Source of the DNA: Tritrichomonas musculus
Taxonomy: Eukaryota > Parabasalia > Tritrichomonadida > Tritrichomonadidae
Length of the DNA: 64,000 nucleotides
Direction: 5' to 3'
NCBI GenBank assembly: GCA_039105265.1
Contig: JAPFFF010000007.1
Location: forward strand, 2,294,001 to 2,358,000
Positions 19,807 through 31,218 of the stretch are shown here, in pieces (within the stretch, counting starts at the first letter, position 1; each line of letters begins with the position of its first letter). The notes under the pieces were generated by a model. That model did not search any database. It was not told the DNA's origin and worked only from the letters and a program-made list of their open reading frames with translations. A program made the position numbers and the translations under genes.

Positions 19807-21645
19807 TCATTGCATCTTAAACCAAATTTCATGAGGTTTGTCAGTAATTGGTATTCTTACTTTATCATCTTTATCTGTTAATTCGAGAGCAAGTTCAACT
19901 CTGCAATAAGGTGAAAAAGGGGGTAAATTAATTGTTGGTTGGAACAAAAAGCTTCCATCAGGTTTCACTTCGAGTGGAAACAATTTTGTATCCAGCAGAG
20001 GTATTTTCATTGATAGCAGAACGACCGCATCTTTCGGATAAGGTGTTATTTTTCCAGATATTGGTATATTGAAATTTCCCTGAGGTGAATAAGGAATTGG
20101 AACAAATTTTGAATTGTCAAATATAATTGGATTAATTTGGCCTTTATATTTGACCATTCTGCTCTTTACAGCTACGTTATTTGGAAAATTCAATGAGGAC
20201 AGTGAATTCGGAGACTGAGGAATGTTTGTTGATGTAACTGCTCCGTTATTATTATTAACAATGATTGTCACTTTTTCATTTTCGTAGGCCAAATTTTGGC
20301 CTTTCTTAAGTAAACAATTACAAGAGTCCTTTAAAGCGTCATTCAAAGCCAAAAGTTCTTTAATAGACAAATCCGAGCCATTTTGAATTACTTCCTCCAG
20401 ATAGTCAAGGTCTACTGCTCCGTTCACCATTATGTCCTTGTTCAGTAAAATCTTGCTCTCCTCCACTTTTTGAGATGTTTCAGAAATGACATCAACTTTT
20501 TCAGAGTGATTTTCAATTATTTTAATATCTTCGTTATTTTTCACAGCTTCCATGTTTTCTTCGTATTGCTTCCTGAGAAGCATCAATAGAGGAGTGAAAA
20601 TGGGTCCTATTTTCTGTATTGTTTTCTGCAGAGGAAAAGGCTCTTCGTCATAAGCTCCGAGAATTATTATTATTTTAATGAGGATCTTTCTTTTAGGATA
20701 AGGAAATTCGAAGCTATACGACCAAAGAGTGGAGAACAGATCGCTTGATATGATTCTAGTGAAGTAATGATTATGCCTACCAAATGTATAAGCCGTTACT
20801 AATAAAAAGCCCCAATCACAACGGTCAACCGCTTCTGTAAGATCAAACGATACTCTGTAAATCTGATCATATGATGTAACAAAAAGTCGCTCAATGAATT
20901 TTAATACTTCGATTCGATCATGCTGATGTGATTCTTTATCAACAATGATCGGTAAAATTAGCCTCAATTGTGAATCTTCTAGTTCAACAAGATGACCAAC
21001 AATGGAGGACGTTTGATAGAGGCCTTTGATGGCAGATGTTCGCACTAGAGGTGATGCGTCATTCGTTAATTGTGTAATAGTTGTCATTACTTTGATTGAG
21101 TTCTTAATGACATTTTCATCATCTGATTTGGTGACACTTTTTACAAGTGCTGAAATAGCTTTAGATCGGACTTCTGGATAAGGGTCTTCAAGACACATTC
21201 CAATTGTGCCAATATATGGTCGATTAACCATGGATGTTTTTGAATTGGGCTTCCCGTGTGGAGGAGATTTATATGAATTTCCTTTTTGGAAATTGATTGT
21301 GCTGCTAGATGAAATAACATCAGTTTTACCTAAAGATTCTAATTCTTCTTTCCCTTTTGAAAGTGTCTCAGGAATCCATTCATTGGGAATGGGTGCCGTT
21401 TCAGATAAAATCTGTAATGCACGCTCTCGTATCGCAGGACTAAGATCACGTGCTAATGAAAATATTCCGTCATAAATAACGGATTGAACGTCAGGGCGGA
21501 CATCAGGAAAAATAGAATTCATATATGCCAGATATTTGAATTTTTCAGTAATAATTTCTTGGCTAAAAATATAATTTTTATAATTTGTTAAATATTTTTT
21601 CATTTCAAGAGGTTTATCGATGCTAGGTGGCTTTACAACGAACAT
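19807..21645 (-). CDS. HEAT-repeat protein, Integrator subunit 4-like
   Basis: 612 residues. The N-terminal half has HEAT-type repeats, such as LSPAIRERALQILSE (about 74-88), YPEVRSKAISALVKS (about 156-170) and SPLVRTSAIKGLYQ (about 197-210). The region about 360-480 is acidic, Asn-rich and likely flexible. The last 110 residues are beta-rich (GKITPYPKDAVVLLSMKIP, CRVELALELTD) and end HEIWFKMQ, fitting the Ig-like C-terminal domain of INTS4/SIEL proteins. INTS4 is the scaffold that joins the INTS9-INTS11 RNA cleavage module of Integrator in the nucleus. Metazoan INTS4 is longer (about 960 residues). Assignment rests on domain order and repeat style, so a different HEAT scaffold (for example an adaptin-like protein) is possible. 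Confidence 0.55.
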   Translation of the reverse strand: MFVVKPPSIDKPLEMKKYLTNYKNYIFSQEIITEKFKYLAYMNSIFPDVRPDVQSVIYDGIFSLARDLSPAIRERALQILSETAPIPNEWIPETLSKGKEELESLGKTDVISSSSTINFQKGNSYKSPPHGKPNSKTSMVNRPYIGTIGMCLEDPYPEVRSKAISALVKSVTKSDDENVIKNSIKVMTTITQLTNDASPLVRTSAIKGLYQTSSIVGHLVELEDSQLRLILPIIVDKESHQHDRIEVLKFIERLFVTSYDQIYRVSFDLTEAVDRCDWGFLLVTAYTFGRHNHYFTRIISSDLFSTLWSYSFEFPYPKRKILIKIIIILGAYDEEPFPLQKTIQKIGPIFTPLLMLLRKQYEENMEAVKNNEDIKIIENHSEKVDVISETSQKVEESKILLNKDIMVNGAVDLDYLEEVIQNGSDLSIKELLALNDALKDSCNCLLKKGQNLAYENEKVTIIVNNNNGAVTSTNIPQSPNSLSSLNFPNNVAVKSRMVKYKGQINPIIFDNSKFVPIPYSPQGNFNIPISGKITPYPKDAVVLLSMKIPLLDTKLFPLEVKPDGSFLFQPTINLPPFSPYCRVELALELTDKDDKVRIPITDKPHEIWFKMQ

Positions 21646-21804
21646 CTTTTATAAAGAAGAAAAAATTATAAGAAGAATTTGCAAAATCCACCAAAATACT
21701 AAAATTGGCCTTAAAGGTTAAAAATAGGTTAATAAAATTCAATAAATTGAATTTTATGTATAACCATTTTTTTGTTAATTTTTTTTTTTTCAAACGTTAA
21801 GTTA

Positions 21805-21812
21805 TCCGTTAA
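21805..21812 (+). promoter_or_regulatory. TCCGTTAA motif 33-40 bases before the coiled-coil gene
   Basis: TCCGTTAA (complement TTAACGGA) matches the Myb-type core YAACGG. The 7-mer TCCGTTA also precedes the genes starting at 40994 (site 41051-41057) and 62589 (site 62618-62624) at -30 to -63. It may be a Myb or core-promoter element. Evidence is recurrence only. Confidence 0.3.
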
Positions 21813-21844
21813 TATTGTGAAAAAAAAATTCTAGAAAATCAAAG

Positions 21845-23947
21845 ATGGAGAAACAAAAGGATGAACAAAACGATAAAATAAATAATAGCGAAGAAGAAAA
21901 TGAAGATGAAACAAATAACGAAGAAGAAGATAATCTAAATGAAGAAGACGAAAATCAAGAAGAAGTCCATCCACCGCAAGATGGATCGCAACCATCTCGA
22001 GCTCCTCGTAATCATAATGACAGTGGTACTGTCCTCACTCTTTCGAATTCAGTCTCGCAACATCAGCCATTTACTCAAAATACAAGCGAAGAGAATTCAC
22101 AGCAGTCACTTGATATAAGTAATACAGCAATGGCTTTATTCACGTTTGGTGGTAGCCGTGATCTTGCGCACGATTCTTTGACAATAGAACCTGATACAAC
22201 GATACATGGAAGTCCACGAAAAGTTTTTGGAGATTTCAGTGATACATCAGGTTATTCTGACCCAATTGGTGATGAAGATGATGAGAATTTAAATCAAAAG
22301 AGAAAAAATAAAAACGCAAAAGGTCAGACTGCCAATCGAGCTCAAAGTACACGGCAAGCAAGAAATTCAAAAGACGCAAAAGGTAAATTATCAAAAACTC
22401 AAAAAAGTAATAAAAATACAAATCAAACAAGTCCTACATCACGACGAAAACAGTATGATGATAAAAATAAGTCGCATGCCCTTCTTGGTTCATCAAGCAG
22501 TTCGATTTCAGATTCTTCAGGGACTTCTGTTCCTACATCCGAAATTTCTGTATCAACATTAAATCCATCTGACTTTTCTGAAAATTTCCCACCAGACATG
22601 CAAGCTATTATCAGTCCTCGTTACCAAAATCAAAATCAGCAGATCACAAAGCCAACTACTCAAGATACAGCTCAATCAGCTAGAAGTGTTCGTCCTAATA
22701 CAAACTCAAAATATCCTCCAGTTGTTAAAGTTAAGCAGCCAGTTAGTGGAACGAAAAACAAATCTTTCAATAATAGCCGTCCTGCACCTCCGACTCGTCG
22801 TCGTCAGCAAAACAGCAATTCAAATACACAATCTACTTTAAATACAACAGCCAATACGTCAGCAAGTGTTAGCCGTCGTCGTCGTCCCTTGTATCTTCCT
22901 CCAATTAAAGAAGACATTCCAGAGCCAACAGAAGAAATGAAAAAACTAATGGACCGTGCAATTAACAAAGATAAGCTTGATGACCTTCAGGATAGTGATT
23001 ATGAAGATTTGATTTTTAACCTTCAACAAGAGCGTCGTCGAAAGGCCTCTGATCGTAGTTTTTCAATGGGTGAGAAAATAAATGAGGCATTAAAGTATGT
23101 TAAAAGTTGCCAATTAAAATATCAGAAGGCCGAACGATTGAAAGTTGCTACAGCCGAGTACAATAAGGAATTTGAACAATTAAAAGCTTTAATTCAAGAA
23201 TTTGATGATGAAACCCAAAAAGAAAAAGAAGAGCTTAAACTAGCCATTCAAGATCAAAGAAATCAAATAATTGAAAATCATAAATATCAAATTTCCGAAC
23301 TCCGTGAGCATTGGACATCACCTAATAAAGTCCGAATGTATAATCATGCATCGAACGATTTAACTGCCATGAAAAAGAAAAGAAAGTTTTTGCTTATGCA
23401 AGCACGTTTTAACGAAGCTTCAGAAGTAGATCATTCAATCAAAGAGAAGAAAAAGAATGAAGAAGCATTTAATCAAGAAAGTTATCAGCAAGGTTTTGAT
23501 GCTGCTCTTAAAAACCTTCTTGAAAAGCAAAAAGAAGAACTTAACTTTTTCGATGAAAATTCTAAAATTCAAATTGAGAAATTAATTCAAAGACGAGAAA
23601 AGCGTCGTGTTTCTTTCAACAATCAATTGAAGCGTTTTGAAGCAAGAGCTGAACTTTTGAAAGATGCTGATAAATTATGGAATTCTGAACAATTTTCTCG
23701 TAGAGATAATATGAATACTAAAATGATGATGGGTGCCAGAGCAGGTCAACCTTCTGGTAGAATCCTCGCAAATGATGTCCAAGAAACTGAAGATGGTGAT
23801 AATGCTGTCCTTGATTTGGCTCCTCTCGATTTTAGAGAAAAGACAGAAAAGAAGAAAGAAAAGAAGAAGAAGAAGGTCAACCCAGAGGAAGAAGAAGATG
23901 ATATGGACCTTAATCTTAATGTACCTAACGAAATTCCTAATGAATAA
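21845..23947 (+). CDS. Disordered plus coiled-coil protein (parabasalid family of unknown function)
   Basis: 700 residues. Residues 1-350 are low complexity: an acidic Glu/Asn start, then Ser/Thr/Gln-rich with basic patches (SRRKQ, TRRRQQ, VSRRRRPLYLPPI). Residues 355-650 are helical. PEPTEEMKKLMDRAI and DYEDLIFNLQQERRRKA open the region. A long coiled coil follows (about 420-500), then the segment EHWTSPNKVRMYN, helical hairpins (KRKFLLMQARFNEASEVDH) and a basic/acidic tail with KKEKKKKK. The same order (PxPxEE entry, coil, W-x-x-P-x-K, ARF-x-EA) recurs, as I recall, in many trichomonad hypothetical proteins and is probably cytoskeletal. Function is unknown. Leader: AATCAAAG directly before the ATG. 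Confidence 0.8.
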   Translation: MEKQKDEQNDKINNSEEENEDETNNEEEDNLNEEDENQEEVHPPQDGSQPSRAPRNHNDSGTVLTLSNSVSQHQPFTQNTSEENSQQSLDISNTAMALFTFGGSRDLAHDSLTIEPDTTIHGSPRKVFGDFSDTSGYSDPIGDEDDENLNQKRKNKNAKGQTANRAQSTRQARNSKDAKGKLSKTQKSNKNTNQTSPTSRRKQYDDKNKSHALLGSSSSSISDSSGTSVPTSEISVSTLNPSDFSENFPPDMQAIISPRYQNQNQQITKPTTQDTAQSARSVRPNTNSKYPPVVKVKQPVSGTKNKSFNNSRPAPPTRRRQQNSNSNTQSTLNTTANTSASVSRRRRPLYLPPIKEDIPEPTEEMKKLMDRAINKDKLDDLQDSDYEDLIFNLQQERRRKASDRSFSMGEKINEALKYVKSCQLKYQKAERLKVATAEYNKEFEQLKALIQEFDDETQKEKEELKLAIQDQRNQIIENHKYQISELREHWTSPNKVRMYNHASNDLTAMKKKRKFLLMQARFNEASEVDHSIKEKKKNEEAFNQESYQQGFDAALKNLLEKQKEELNFFDENSKIQIEKLIQRREKRRVSFNNQLKRFEARAELLKDADKLWNSEQFSRRDNMNTKMMMGARAGQPSGRILANDVQETEDGDNAVLDLAPLDFREKTEKKKEKKKKKVNPEEEEDDMDLNLNVPNEIPNE

Positions 23948-24330
23948 GAAGTTATAATATATTCTTATCTGTAATGTTTTTTATTTGTTATTAATAAAAG
24001 AATATTTCAACGTTAAAATTTCATGATTTCTTTTGATTTTATACATTTTTATTCTGTCTTATTACTTAAATAAATAAGAAATCTTATCATTATTATATAT
24101 ATATATTTCAAATATTGGGACCCTTGAAGAAAGATACATAAAAACGTATTTATTTCTTATAATTAACAATAATCTTTGGATAAAAAAAGTATAATTTGTA
24201 TAAAAATATATCTTAATGCATTAATTTGTATAACTACTAAAAACTCATTTATGTCAAATGAATATCTTTATTAAATGCGTGTACTTTTTCGGAAATGAGT
24301 AATTATTTGTATTAATTCAATTTTTTTAGT
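23948..24330. other. AT-rich spacer before the repeat region
   Basis: No gene seen. A short TA microsatellite lies near 24096-24107. Confidence 0.4.
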
Positions 24331-24750
24331 TTTTCGAAAAAGGTGCGAGAACTAAATATACAAAAAATAACCGTTTTTTAATTTTTCAAATATCTCATAA
24401 TATTTTAAATATTTTATACTATTTAAAATAAATATAATATATTTTATTGTATAATAATTAAAAAATAATATTTTATTTCTTGAACCTCATTATAGATACT
24501 GAAAAATGCATATCTATTTTGGGGAACAAAAAACTAAATAATTCAATAAATAATTGTTATTTTTGTTTGATAGATGCTTATTAATGTTTTTAATTATATC
24601 AGAAATCTTTATAAATGATAAAAGAGGAAATTTTCAGAGAACCCAGGTTCTGTGAAAATATCAGCACCCCCCTCTCAAAAAGTTGATTTTTTGGCGGTTG
24701 ATTTTGGTTTCATAAAATTAACATTAAACACTTTATCTTTTATTTCTTTC

Positions 24751-25726
24751 TTACAAAATCAAACAGTTTTCTCCAATCCAAGCAAACATTTACTTTAATA
24801 CAAGGTTCCTTTATCAGATACAACGCATTAATCTCACAACCGCAAACTACATCTCAATAAGATTTAGAATTCTTACAAAATCAGACAGTTTTCTCCAATC
24901 CAAGCAAACATTTACTTTAATACAAGGTTCCTTTATCAGATACAACGCATTAATCTCACAACCGCAAACTACATCTCAATAAGATTTAGAATTCTTACAA
25001 AATCAGACAGTTTTCTCCAATCCAAGCAAACATTTACTTTAATACAAGGTTCCTTTATCAGATACAACGCATTAATCTCACAACCGCAAACTACATCTCA
25101 ATAAGATTTAGAATTCTTACAAAATCAGACAGTTTTCTCCAATCCAAGCAAACATTTACTTTAATACAAGGTTCCTTTATCAGATACAACGCATTAATCT
25201 CACAACCGCAAACTACATCTCAATAAGATTTAGAATTCTTACAAAATCAGACAGTTTTCTCCAATCCAAGCAAACATTTACTTTAATACAAGGTTCCTTT
25301 ATCAGATACAACGCATTAATCTCACAACCGCAAACTACATCTCAATAAGATTTAGAATTCTTACAAAATCAGACAGTTTTCTCCAATCCAAGCAAACATT
25401 TACTTTAATACAAGGTTCCTTTATCAGATACAACGCATTAATCTCACAACCGCAAACTACATCTCAATAAGATTTAGAATTCTTACAAAATCAGACAGTT
25501 TTCTCCAATCCAAGCAAACATTTACTTTAATACAAGGTTCCTTTATCAGATACAACGCATTAATCTCACAACCGCAAACTACATCTCAATAAGATTTAGA
25601 ATTCTTACAAAATCAAACAGTTTTCTCCAATCCAAGCAAACATTTACTTTAATACAAGGTTCCTTTATCAGATACAACGCATTAATCTCACAACCGCAAA
25701 CTACAGCTCAATAAGGTTTAGAATTT
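24751..25726. repeat. Tandem array of eight 122-bp units
   Basis: Units start at 24751, 24873, 24995, 25117, 25239, 25361, 25483 and 25605. Copies 2-7 look identical, while copies 1 and 8 differ by one to three bases (CAAACAG for CAGACAG; CAGCTCAATAAGG for CATCTCAATAAGA). Homogeneous centre and variant edges are the pattern expected from recent unequal exchange. Each unit contains TCTCCAATCCAAGC and CACAACCGCAAACTAC and has no open frame of note. It is more GC-rich than its flanks. Confidence 0.95.
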
Positions 25727-25739
25727 TACGTAAAATTTT

Positions 25740-25860
25740 AAAATAAATTTCAATTACACTCGTCATTGTAGAATCTGCGACTGTTCATTCCATAATGCTG
25801 CTACTTGTCCTGTAAAGAAAGCCTGGCTGGCAAGCAAGAATCAACATAATGATTAATATC
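25740..25860 (+). pseudogene. Short coding relic with a CCHC zinc-knuckle pattern
   Basis: Starting at 25767 the plus strand reads CRICDCSFHNAATC, a perfect C-x2-C-x4-H-x4-C zinc knuckle, followed by PVKKAWLASKNQ. The coding-like stretch is about 40 codons, flanked by AT-rich DNA. Zinc knuckles occur in nucleic-acid-binding proteins of hosts and mobile elements, so the source cannot be decided. Confidence 0.35.
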
Positions 25861-27235
25861 TTAGTAAAAAAATATCTAAGCGCCTTCTTTTTCTATTAAA
25901 TACTCATGAAAATTAAGCATGCTTTAAATTACATTTATTTTATATTTCCTTTTCATTTTACGTAAAATTTCAAAATAAATTTCAATTACATTTCATTTAA
26001 ATTTTATATTGATTTAGTCATTCCAATTTTAATAGGTTTCTTTTTATGTTAGAGCAATTTATACTTATTATTCTGAAATCCTTTTTTTAGGTTTAATCAA
26101 TAAAAATTTTTTGATAATTAGTAATAAACTTACACATCGCAATACATACTTTATTGTTTTTTTGGTTTGATATATATATATGTATATAAACACATTTGGT
26201 TTTAAAACAAATCTATTCTAATTTTAAATATTATAGTATTAGTAATTGACTTTATTTTAATGTTTTAATTGTTTTTATTATCATATTTATTTTCTTTCCA
26301 TATCTTTTTCTATCCTAATGAGTATTATATTTGCTTTTTTACAGCGAATTATTTTAAATCGGAACCTTAAAATTTAATAATGAGAAATATTTAAGGCCAA
26401 ATATATGGCTAAAGTAGGTCAATTTTGAGAGAAAAGCAGCAGTTATTTTTTTTTAGCATTGATGATTTGAGGAAAAATTGGAAATTTTCCATTTTTTTCC
26501 TTTTTATGTAATAGTTCATATATTTAATTAAACAACATAAGTTAACGTTAAAACAAAAGGAATTTAACACATTTTTGGCTATATAAGCTAAATAAAATAG
26601 ACCAAATATGCTTTCAAAAAAATAAAAATTTTGTTCTACTAAAATCTTTCGATCCTACCTTTTCCAAATAATTTATATAATTAGATATCAACTTATTCCA
26701 TGACAGTAATTTTTAATATTTATTATTAGACTAAAAAGAATCAGAGGAATGATAAAATCCATTGATTTACTTTTTTGAGAATGATTAAAAATGCAAGTTG
26801 GAAGATGATTTACAATAATGAATCAAATAAATTGAATATCTAGAGCAGTTTTTTGATAATATTAAATGTTTTTGGCCAGTATTTCTAATTTAATGAATTT
26901 TTAAGTACAATTTAACATGTTCAGAAAAGGAAATCGGAGAGAATCATTATTTTGATAAAAGCTTGTGTTTATTCCTTCAAAATAAAATAATTTTGCTAAA
27001 TAAAATACAAAAATAAGCTTTATTAGAACTTGCAATACCGATATCAATAAGTAGTAATTGTAAAAACCATTTTTTAATGATTTCTAATCATATGTTCACA
27101 TTTATAATTCGATTTTTCTAGCTTCAAAAAAGATAGTGATCAAATAAATCATTCTATTTTGCATTGATTGTTAAGTATATATTTATTTACCTTTTTGAAC
27201 TGTCTTGTGTATCTGAAGACTTATCTTACTTCTAT
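25861..27235. other. AT-rich DNA, no gene seen
   Basis: About 1.4 kb without coding character. A (TA)n stretch lies near 26171-26186. The phrase TACGTAAAATTT with AAATAAATTTCAATTAC occurs twice (about 25726 and 25958), a short direct repeat. Confidence 0.4.
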
Positions 27236-27675
27236 CTTTTTCCTTACCTCACAACTTATCTTACAACTTATCTTACAACTTATCTTACAACTTATCTTAT
27301 AACTTATCTTACAACTTATCTTATAACTTATCTTATAACTTATCTTACAACTTATCTTATAACTTATCTTATAACTTATCTTATAACTTATCTTATAACT
27401 TATCTTACAACTTATCTTACAACTTATCTTACAACTTATCTTATAACTTTCTATACTACTTATCTTACAACTTCCTATACTACTTATCTTACAACTTCCT
27501 ATACTACTTATCTTTTACCTTATCCTATTACTTACCTTACAACTTATCCTGCGACTTATTTTATAACTTAATATACTACTTATCTTTTACCTTATCCTAT
27601 TACTTATCTCACAATTTATCCTACGACTTATTTTATAACTTATTCTACTCCTTATCTTACAACTTATTATGCCTT
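27236..27675. repeat. 12-bp tandem array (CTTATCTTACAA type) grading into 24-bp units
   Basis: From about 27240 to 27450 the unit CTTATCTTACAA and its variant CTTATCTTATAA repeat head to tail. Then come 24-bp units with CTATACTACTTATC, and degenerate copies to about 27675. A frame running through it (YLTTYLITYL repeats) is only the translation of the repeat and is not annotated as a gene. Confidence 0.9.
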
Positions 27676-27704
27676 AGTATTCTGTTAAAGCTCGATTTAC
27701 AGGT

Positions 27705-27920
27705 TTATTGTTTATGTGCTTTTCGAGATGCTTTATAAGGATATGCAGTGTAATATAATATATCATCTGGCCAATTGGTTTGCTTTGCAGCATATCTATC
27801 ATTGACTCCATGGAATTTCATCATTATTAGAACGAGCATTAGATTTTTTGAATTTGATTGATTATGTTCAGCTACACTTTTTGCGACACCTCTATCGAAA
27901 TATCTGATCAGGGAGTTCAT
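27705..27920 (-). pseudogene. Short orphan reading frame, probably a relic
   Basis: A 71-codon minus-strand frame with coding-like composition (GVNDRYAAKQTNWPDD, KASRKAHKQ), isolated inside the repeat region. It is too short to classify. It could be the surviving end of a gene once carried between the 24639/28930 inverted repeats, or a small host gene. Confidence 0.3.
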
Positions 27921-29502
27921 TAAATATATAATACTGCTACTTATCTTTCATTTTATTCTACAACTTTTCTGACAACTGTTCATTTCTACTATTTTTTCAA
28001 TTTATCCCAAAACTTTCTATTTTTTCCCACATAATTAACCCTTACGGTCGTAAGTTGGAGAGTTCCGTTGTCAAATCAGTAATTTTGCCGAACCCGCTCT
28101 ATACAATAGCCGTATTTTATTTGGTCGTTTTTGAGAAGAAATATAATTAATTATTTACAAGTAATTTCTTATTACACATTTGATAATAGGTGGAGGAGAC
28201 TTCAGTCTTAAAATAAAATTGGATAATTGATTTGAGCAGGCGAGGATGATTAGAGTAAATAATGGTATGCTGATGCTGAATAAAATCAACTAATATAACT
28301 GCAAGGACAATCATATGCAAGTGAGATTAGTTTCTGTAATAAATTGGTCTGGTTTATTAAAATATAAAGCATGAGTTACGGTATATATATATAAAAAAAA
28401 AACGTTAAAATATTAAGCGTGAGTTTTTTTTTTTATCTTAACCAACATGGATTCAAAGCAAATATTCACAAAGTTTTAACATGACCATTTATTATTTGAA
28501 AAAGTTACCGTTTTTTATATGCCGTAATTTCTATTCCATGCGCAGTAATTCCAAATTTCGAGAATGGCAGTGTTTAAAAATTGGTGATGTCAAGCTCAGA
28601 TAGAAAGGGATTACGAAACAGCCGAATGGTTACTACATAATTATACAAAAATTCACAAAAATTTGATTAATCTCATAAAATTAAGTTTTGTAATTTACAA
28701 TCTGTTTTTATATATATATTTGCTATTTTTAATTTTTTTACATAACCAGAAAACTCACATTTTTCATTTTGTCAGAATTTTTTTTTTAATTTTAATCATT
28801 TTTATAAATCATTCAAAAAGTTCTAATAAAATAAACCATTCAAAAATAGTTGGAAAAAAATTGAATGCTTTTTTTTTTTTTTTGAACTTTTTGAGTGGGG
28901 GGTGCTGATATTTTTTTAGAACTCGGGTTCACTAGGATTTGACCCAATGATAAAATTAAGATTTTATATTAATTTAGCTGAGATATATTTAAAACACAAT
29001 CAAAAAACTAATATTTTAAAAATATCTCAATTTTTTTTTGTTTCTATGGGGATAACTACTTATAATTTTACTGCATTTTTTATTTGTATTATTATATTTT
29101 TAAATGAAATGAAATGGCTCGGGAGATCCCATTTTAGTTTTTTTAAATCAAATTCAGAGAAGTAGGATTTATTTCTCTCAATTGCATTCAATTTTCAAAA
29201 TTTAATAAAAAAGTATAGATATTTGATATTTCAAGTTGAAAAGAACATATAGTAATTTTACATATTATTTGATACATGATATATTATGCAAAAAAATCAT
29301 TTTCGTTGAGTTTTGGATGAGTCAGTCGAAATATTAAAATCAACATATCTTTATTAAATTTTATATAAATTGGGAATGCAATGCATTATTTCGGTTTATA
29401 TCAACAATATATTTCTCATTAAGCTTGAAATTCCTCATTTAAATCTAAATTTGGCAAATAAAAAGCTTTTTTATTTTTGAAGTTCCCACGTAAAAAATGG
29501 CC

Positions 29503-31218
29503 CTATCATTCTCAATAAAACTTATCTATTATATTAAATGTAATATTTAATGCTTATAAACATTTTTATATACGAAACGTTAGAGCCATTTTTAAGATAC
29601 AAATGCTATTTAAATATGGCCAAAATTGTTTTTAATATTTGACTAACCATTCAATTAATTGATAAAGCTTTATTAAATATATGTTTTTATTGTTTTTATT
29701 AAATTCTGAGAATTAGGATTTATTGATAGACTTTCTTTTCCCCACTTTTACTAAAATTTCTATTCAATTATTTTTGAATAATTTTTAATCGTCGTGGCCA
29801 GACATTTTCCATTTCCCTTCTCTCCTTATTGAACATATTGTCAGCCACACAATTCTATTTAAAAACAAGACACTACACATTTAATTGTTTAAACGCATTG
29901 GAACGCAGAAACGATTGAAATACTCAATCTTAATTTTATATCAGAAACGATGATTGCTTTAGTGCATATAAACTTATATTAACAGACTATAGTTTTACAA
30001 TCATGTATCTTTTTTATAATACTATTTCTAAATTTGATCACATAATGAACATATAAATTCACGAAAATATAATTATGTACTTGAGATCGCCAATCTACTT
30101 TTACAATAGCAAGAAGAACAAATGAATTGATTTAACTAACTTCATAAGTAAACACATCTTTTTTCTAATTAGTACATTCATATTTTTAAACTTATATATA
30201 AACCATTGAAAATAAAATAAATTGAATTATTTTTAATCGTAGATGGTCGGTTTAAAATAATACTTGCTCATTTTTATGGTTTCATATCAGAGGCAACAGT
30301 CTTTAAGTTGCATTATTTCACCACTTAGAACAAATTTATGAATGAAGCTTTACTGCTAGCAGCGATATTTTCTAGAAAAAATGATTTTTTTAAGATCATC
30401 TACCAAAATCCTTCACTTCTGTAAAAGGTTTTTCATTATTTAAACATCTAAGCAATACAGAAACTGACTTTCATATAAAATAATGGCATTAAATGGAAAT
30501 ATTTCTCATTATTATGTTATTATTTTTATTTCCCTACGACATAATTCACTTATGCATTTTTATGCGATATTTTATGATGCAATATATTAGTAAAAGCACT
30601 AAATTTAAAATATTTGTTTTATATTTATATGTTAAAATTTTTAAAGTTTTTTTTTTAACTTTTTGAGAAAAAATTTTGGTAAAAGTGGGGAAGATTTGAG
30701 AGTAGTATTCAATTTTTATAAATTGAGGGAAAATTCTAGTAAAAGTGGGGAATTTTCGGTCTATCGATTTATTCCTCTCAATTTAAAAAATGGACAAAAA
30801 AGTAAAGAAAATGAGCATTTCTATTTAAGAAAACTTAATAAAATTTACAAAAACTAAATATTGCATTGAAATATTTATGAATATATATTTATTATTGTAT
30901 GAAAAGGAATTTGATGAAAAAATTATTATTAGCATATTTTGATTATTTTTTAACAAAGCATGAATTTGGTTATATTATTTCAAATAGATCGCAAATATAA
31001 ATAGAATTTTCAATCAAAATCTGGATTTTATTTAAAATTCGTCGAATAAAATGGATTTAACATTTAACAATGAATAATTAAAAAATGGCCCTATGAATTT
31101 TGGTGAAACAGTTTTATTTAAATAAATATACAATTTACTCACTATTCTACAATTTTTTTTATTATCCTTAGAGCCATTTTTGAGATATGATTATGAAAAA
31201 AATATTTGGCCAGATTTC
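29503..31218. repeat. Pair of diverged direct repeats about 130 bp long
   Basis: Segments 29503-29632 and 31083-31218 both begin AATGGCCCTAT, contain TTAGAGCCATTTTT(A/G)AGATA about 80 bases on, and end near ATTTGGCCA or ATATGGCCA. Their middle parts are much diverged. The shared order of conserved words suggests an old dispersed repeat. Confidence 0.4.
29716..30775. repeat. Inverted-repeat pair (about 44-bp arms) around 1.06 kb
   Basis: The left arm 29716-29759 and right arm 30731-30775 are inverted copies sharing CCCCACTTTTACTA and, further out, a GATAGAC/GTCTATC block. A third copy of the AAAAGTGGGGAA core lies at 30676-30690. The interior has no gene. It is compatible with a small non-autonomous element or a foldback. 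Confidence 0.5.

Larger units (their letters stand above)
24639..28930. repeat. Inner inverted-repeat pair (47-bp arms) around 4.3 kb
   Basis: Arms 24639-24685 and 28884-28930 are inverted copies matching at about 40 of 47 positions by eye, sharing AATATCAGCACCCCCC and CTCAAAAAGTT. The outer end of each arm is itself a small palindrome (AGAACC-CA-GGTTCT on the left, GAAC-TCGG-GTTC on the right). The interior carries the 122-bp array, the 12-bp array and two short coding-like relics. It looks like the ends of an old non-autonomous or gutted element. Confidence 0.5.

Noticed and set aside
24751-25726. Regular repeats resembling a CRISPR array
   Set aside because: The full 122-bp unit is repeated without unique spacers, and the context is eukaryotic.
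27164-27571. A 135-codon frame of YLTTYLITYL repeats
   Set aside because: It is only the translation of the 12-bp tandem repeat, with no coding signal outside it.
27236-27675. 12-bp array as a telomere
   Set aside because: Internal position, non-G-rich strand pattern and degeneration into 24-bp units do not fit telomeric repeats.
28921-28945. GGGTTC...GACCC as a tRNA T arm
   Set aside because: No matching acceptor, D or anticodon arms. The sequence is the end of an inverted repeat.
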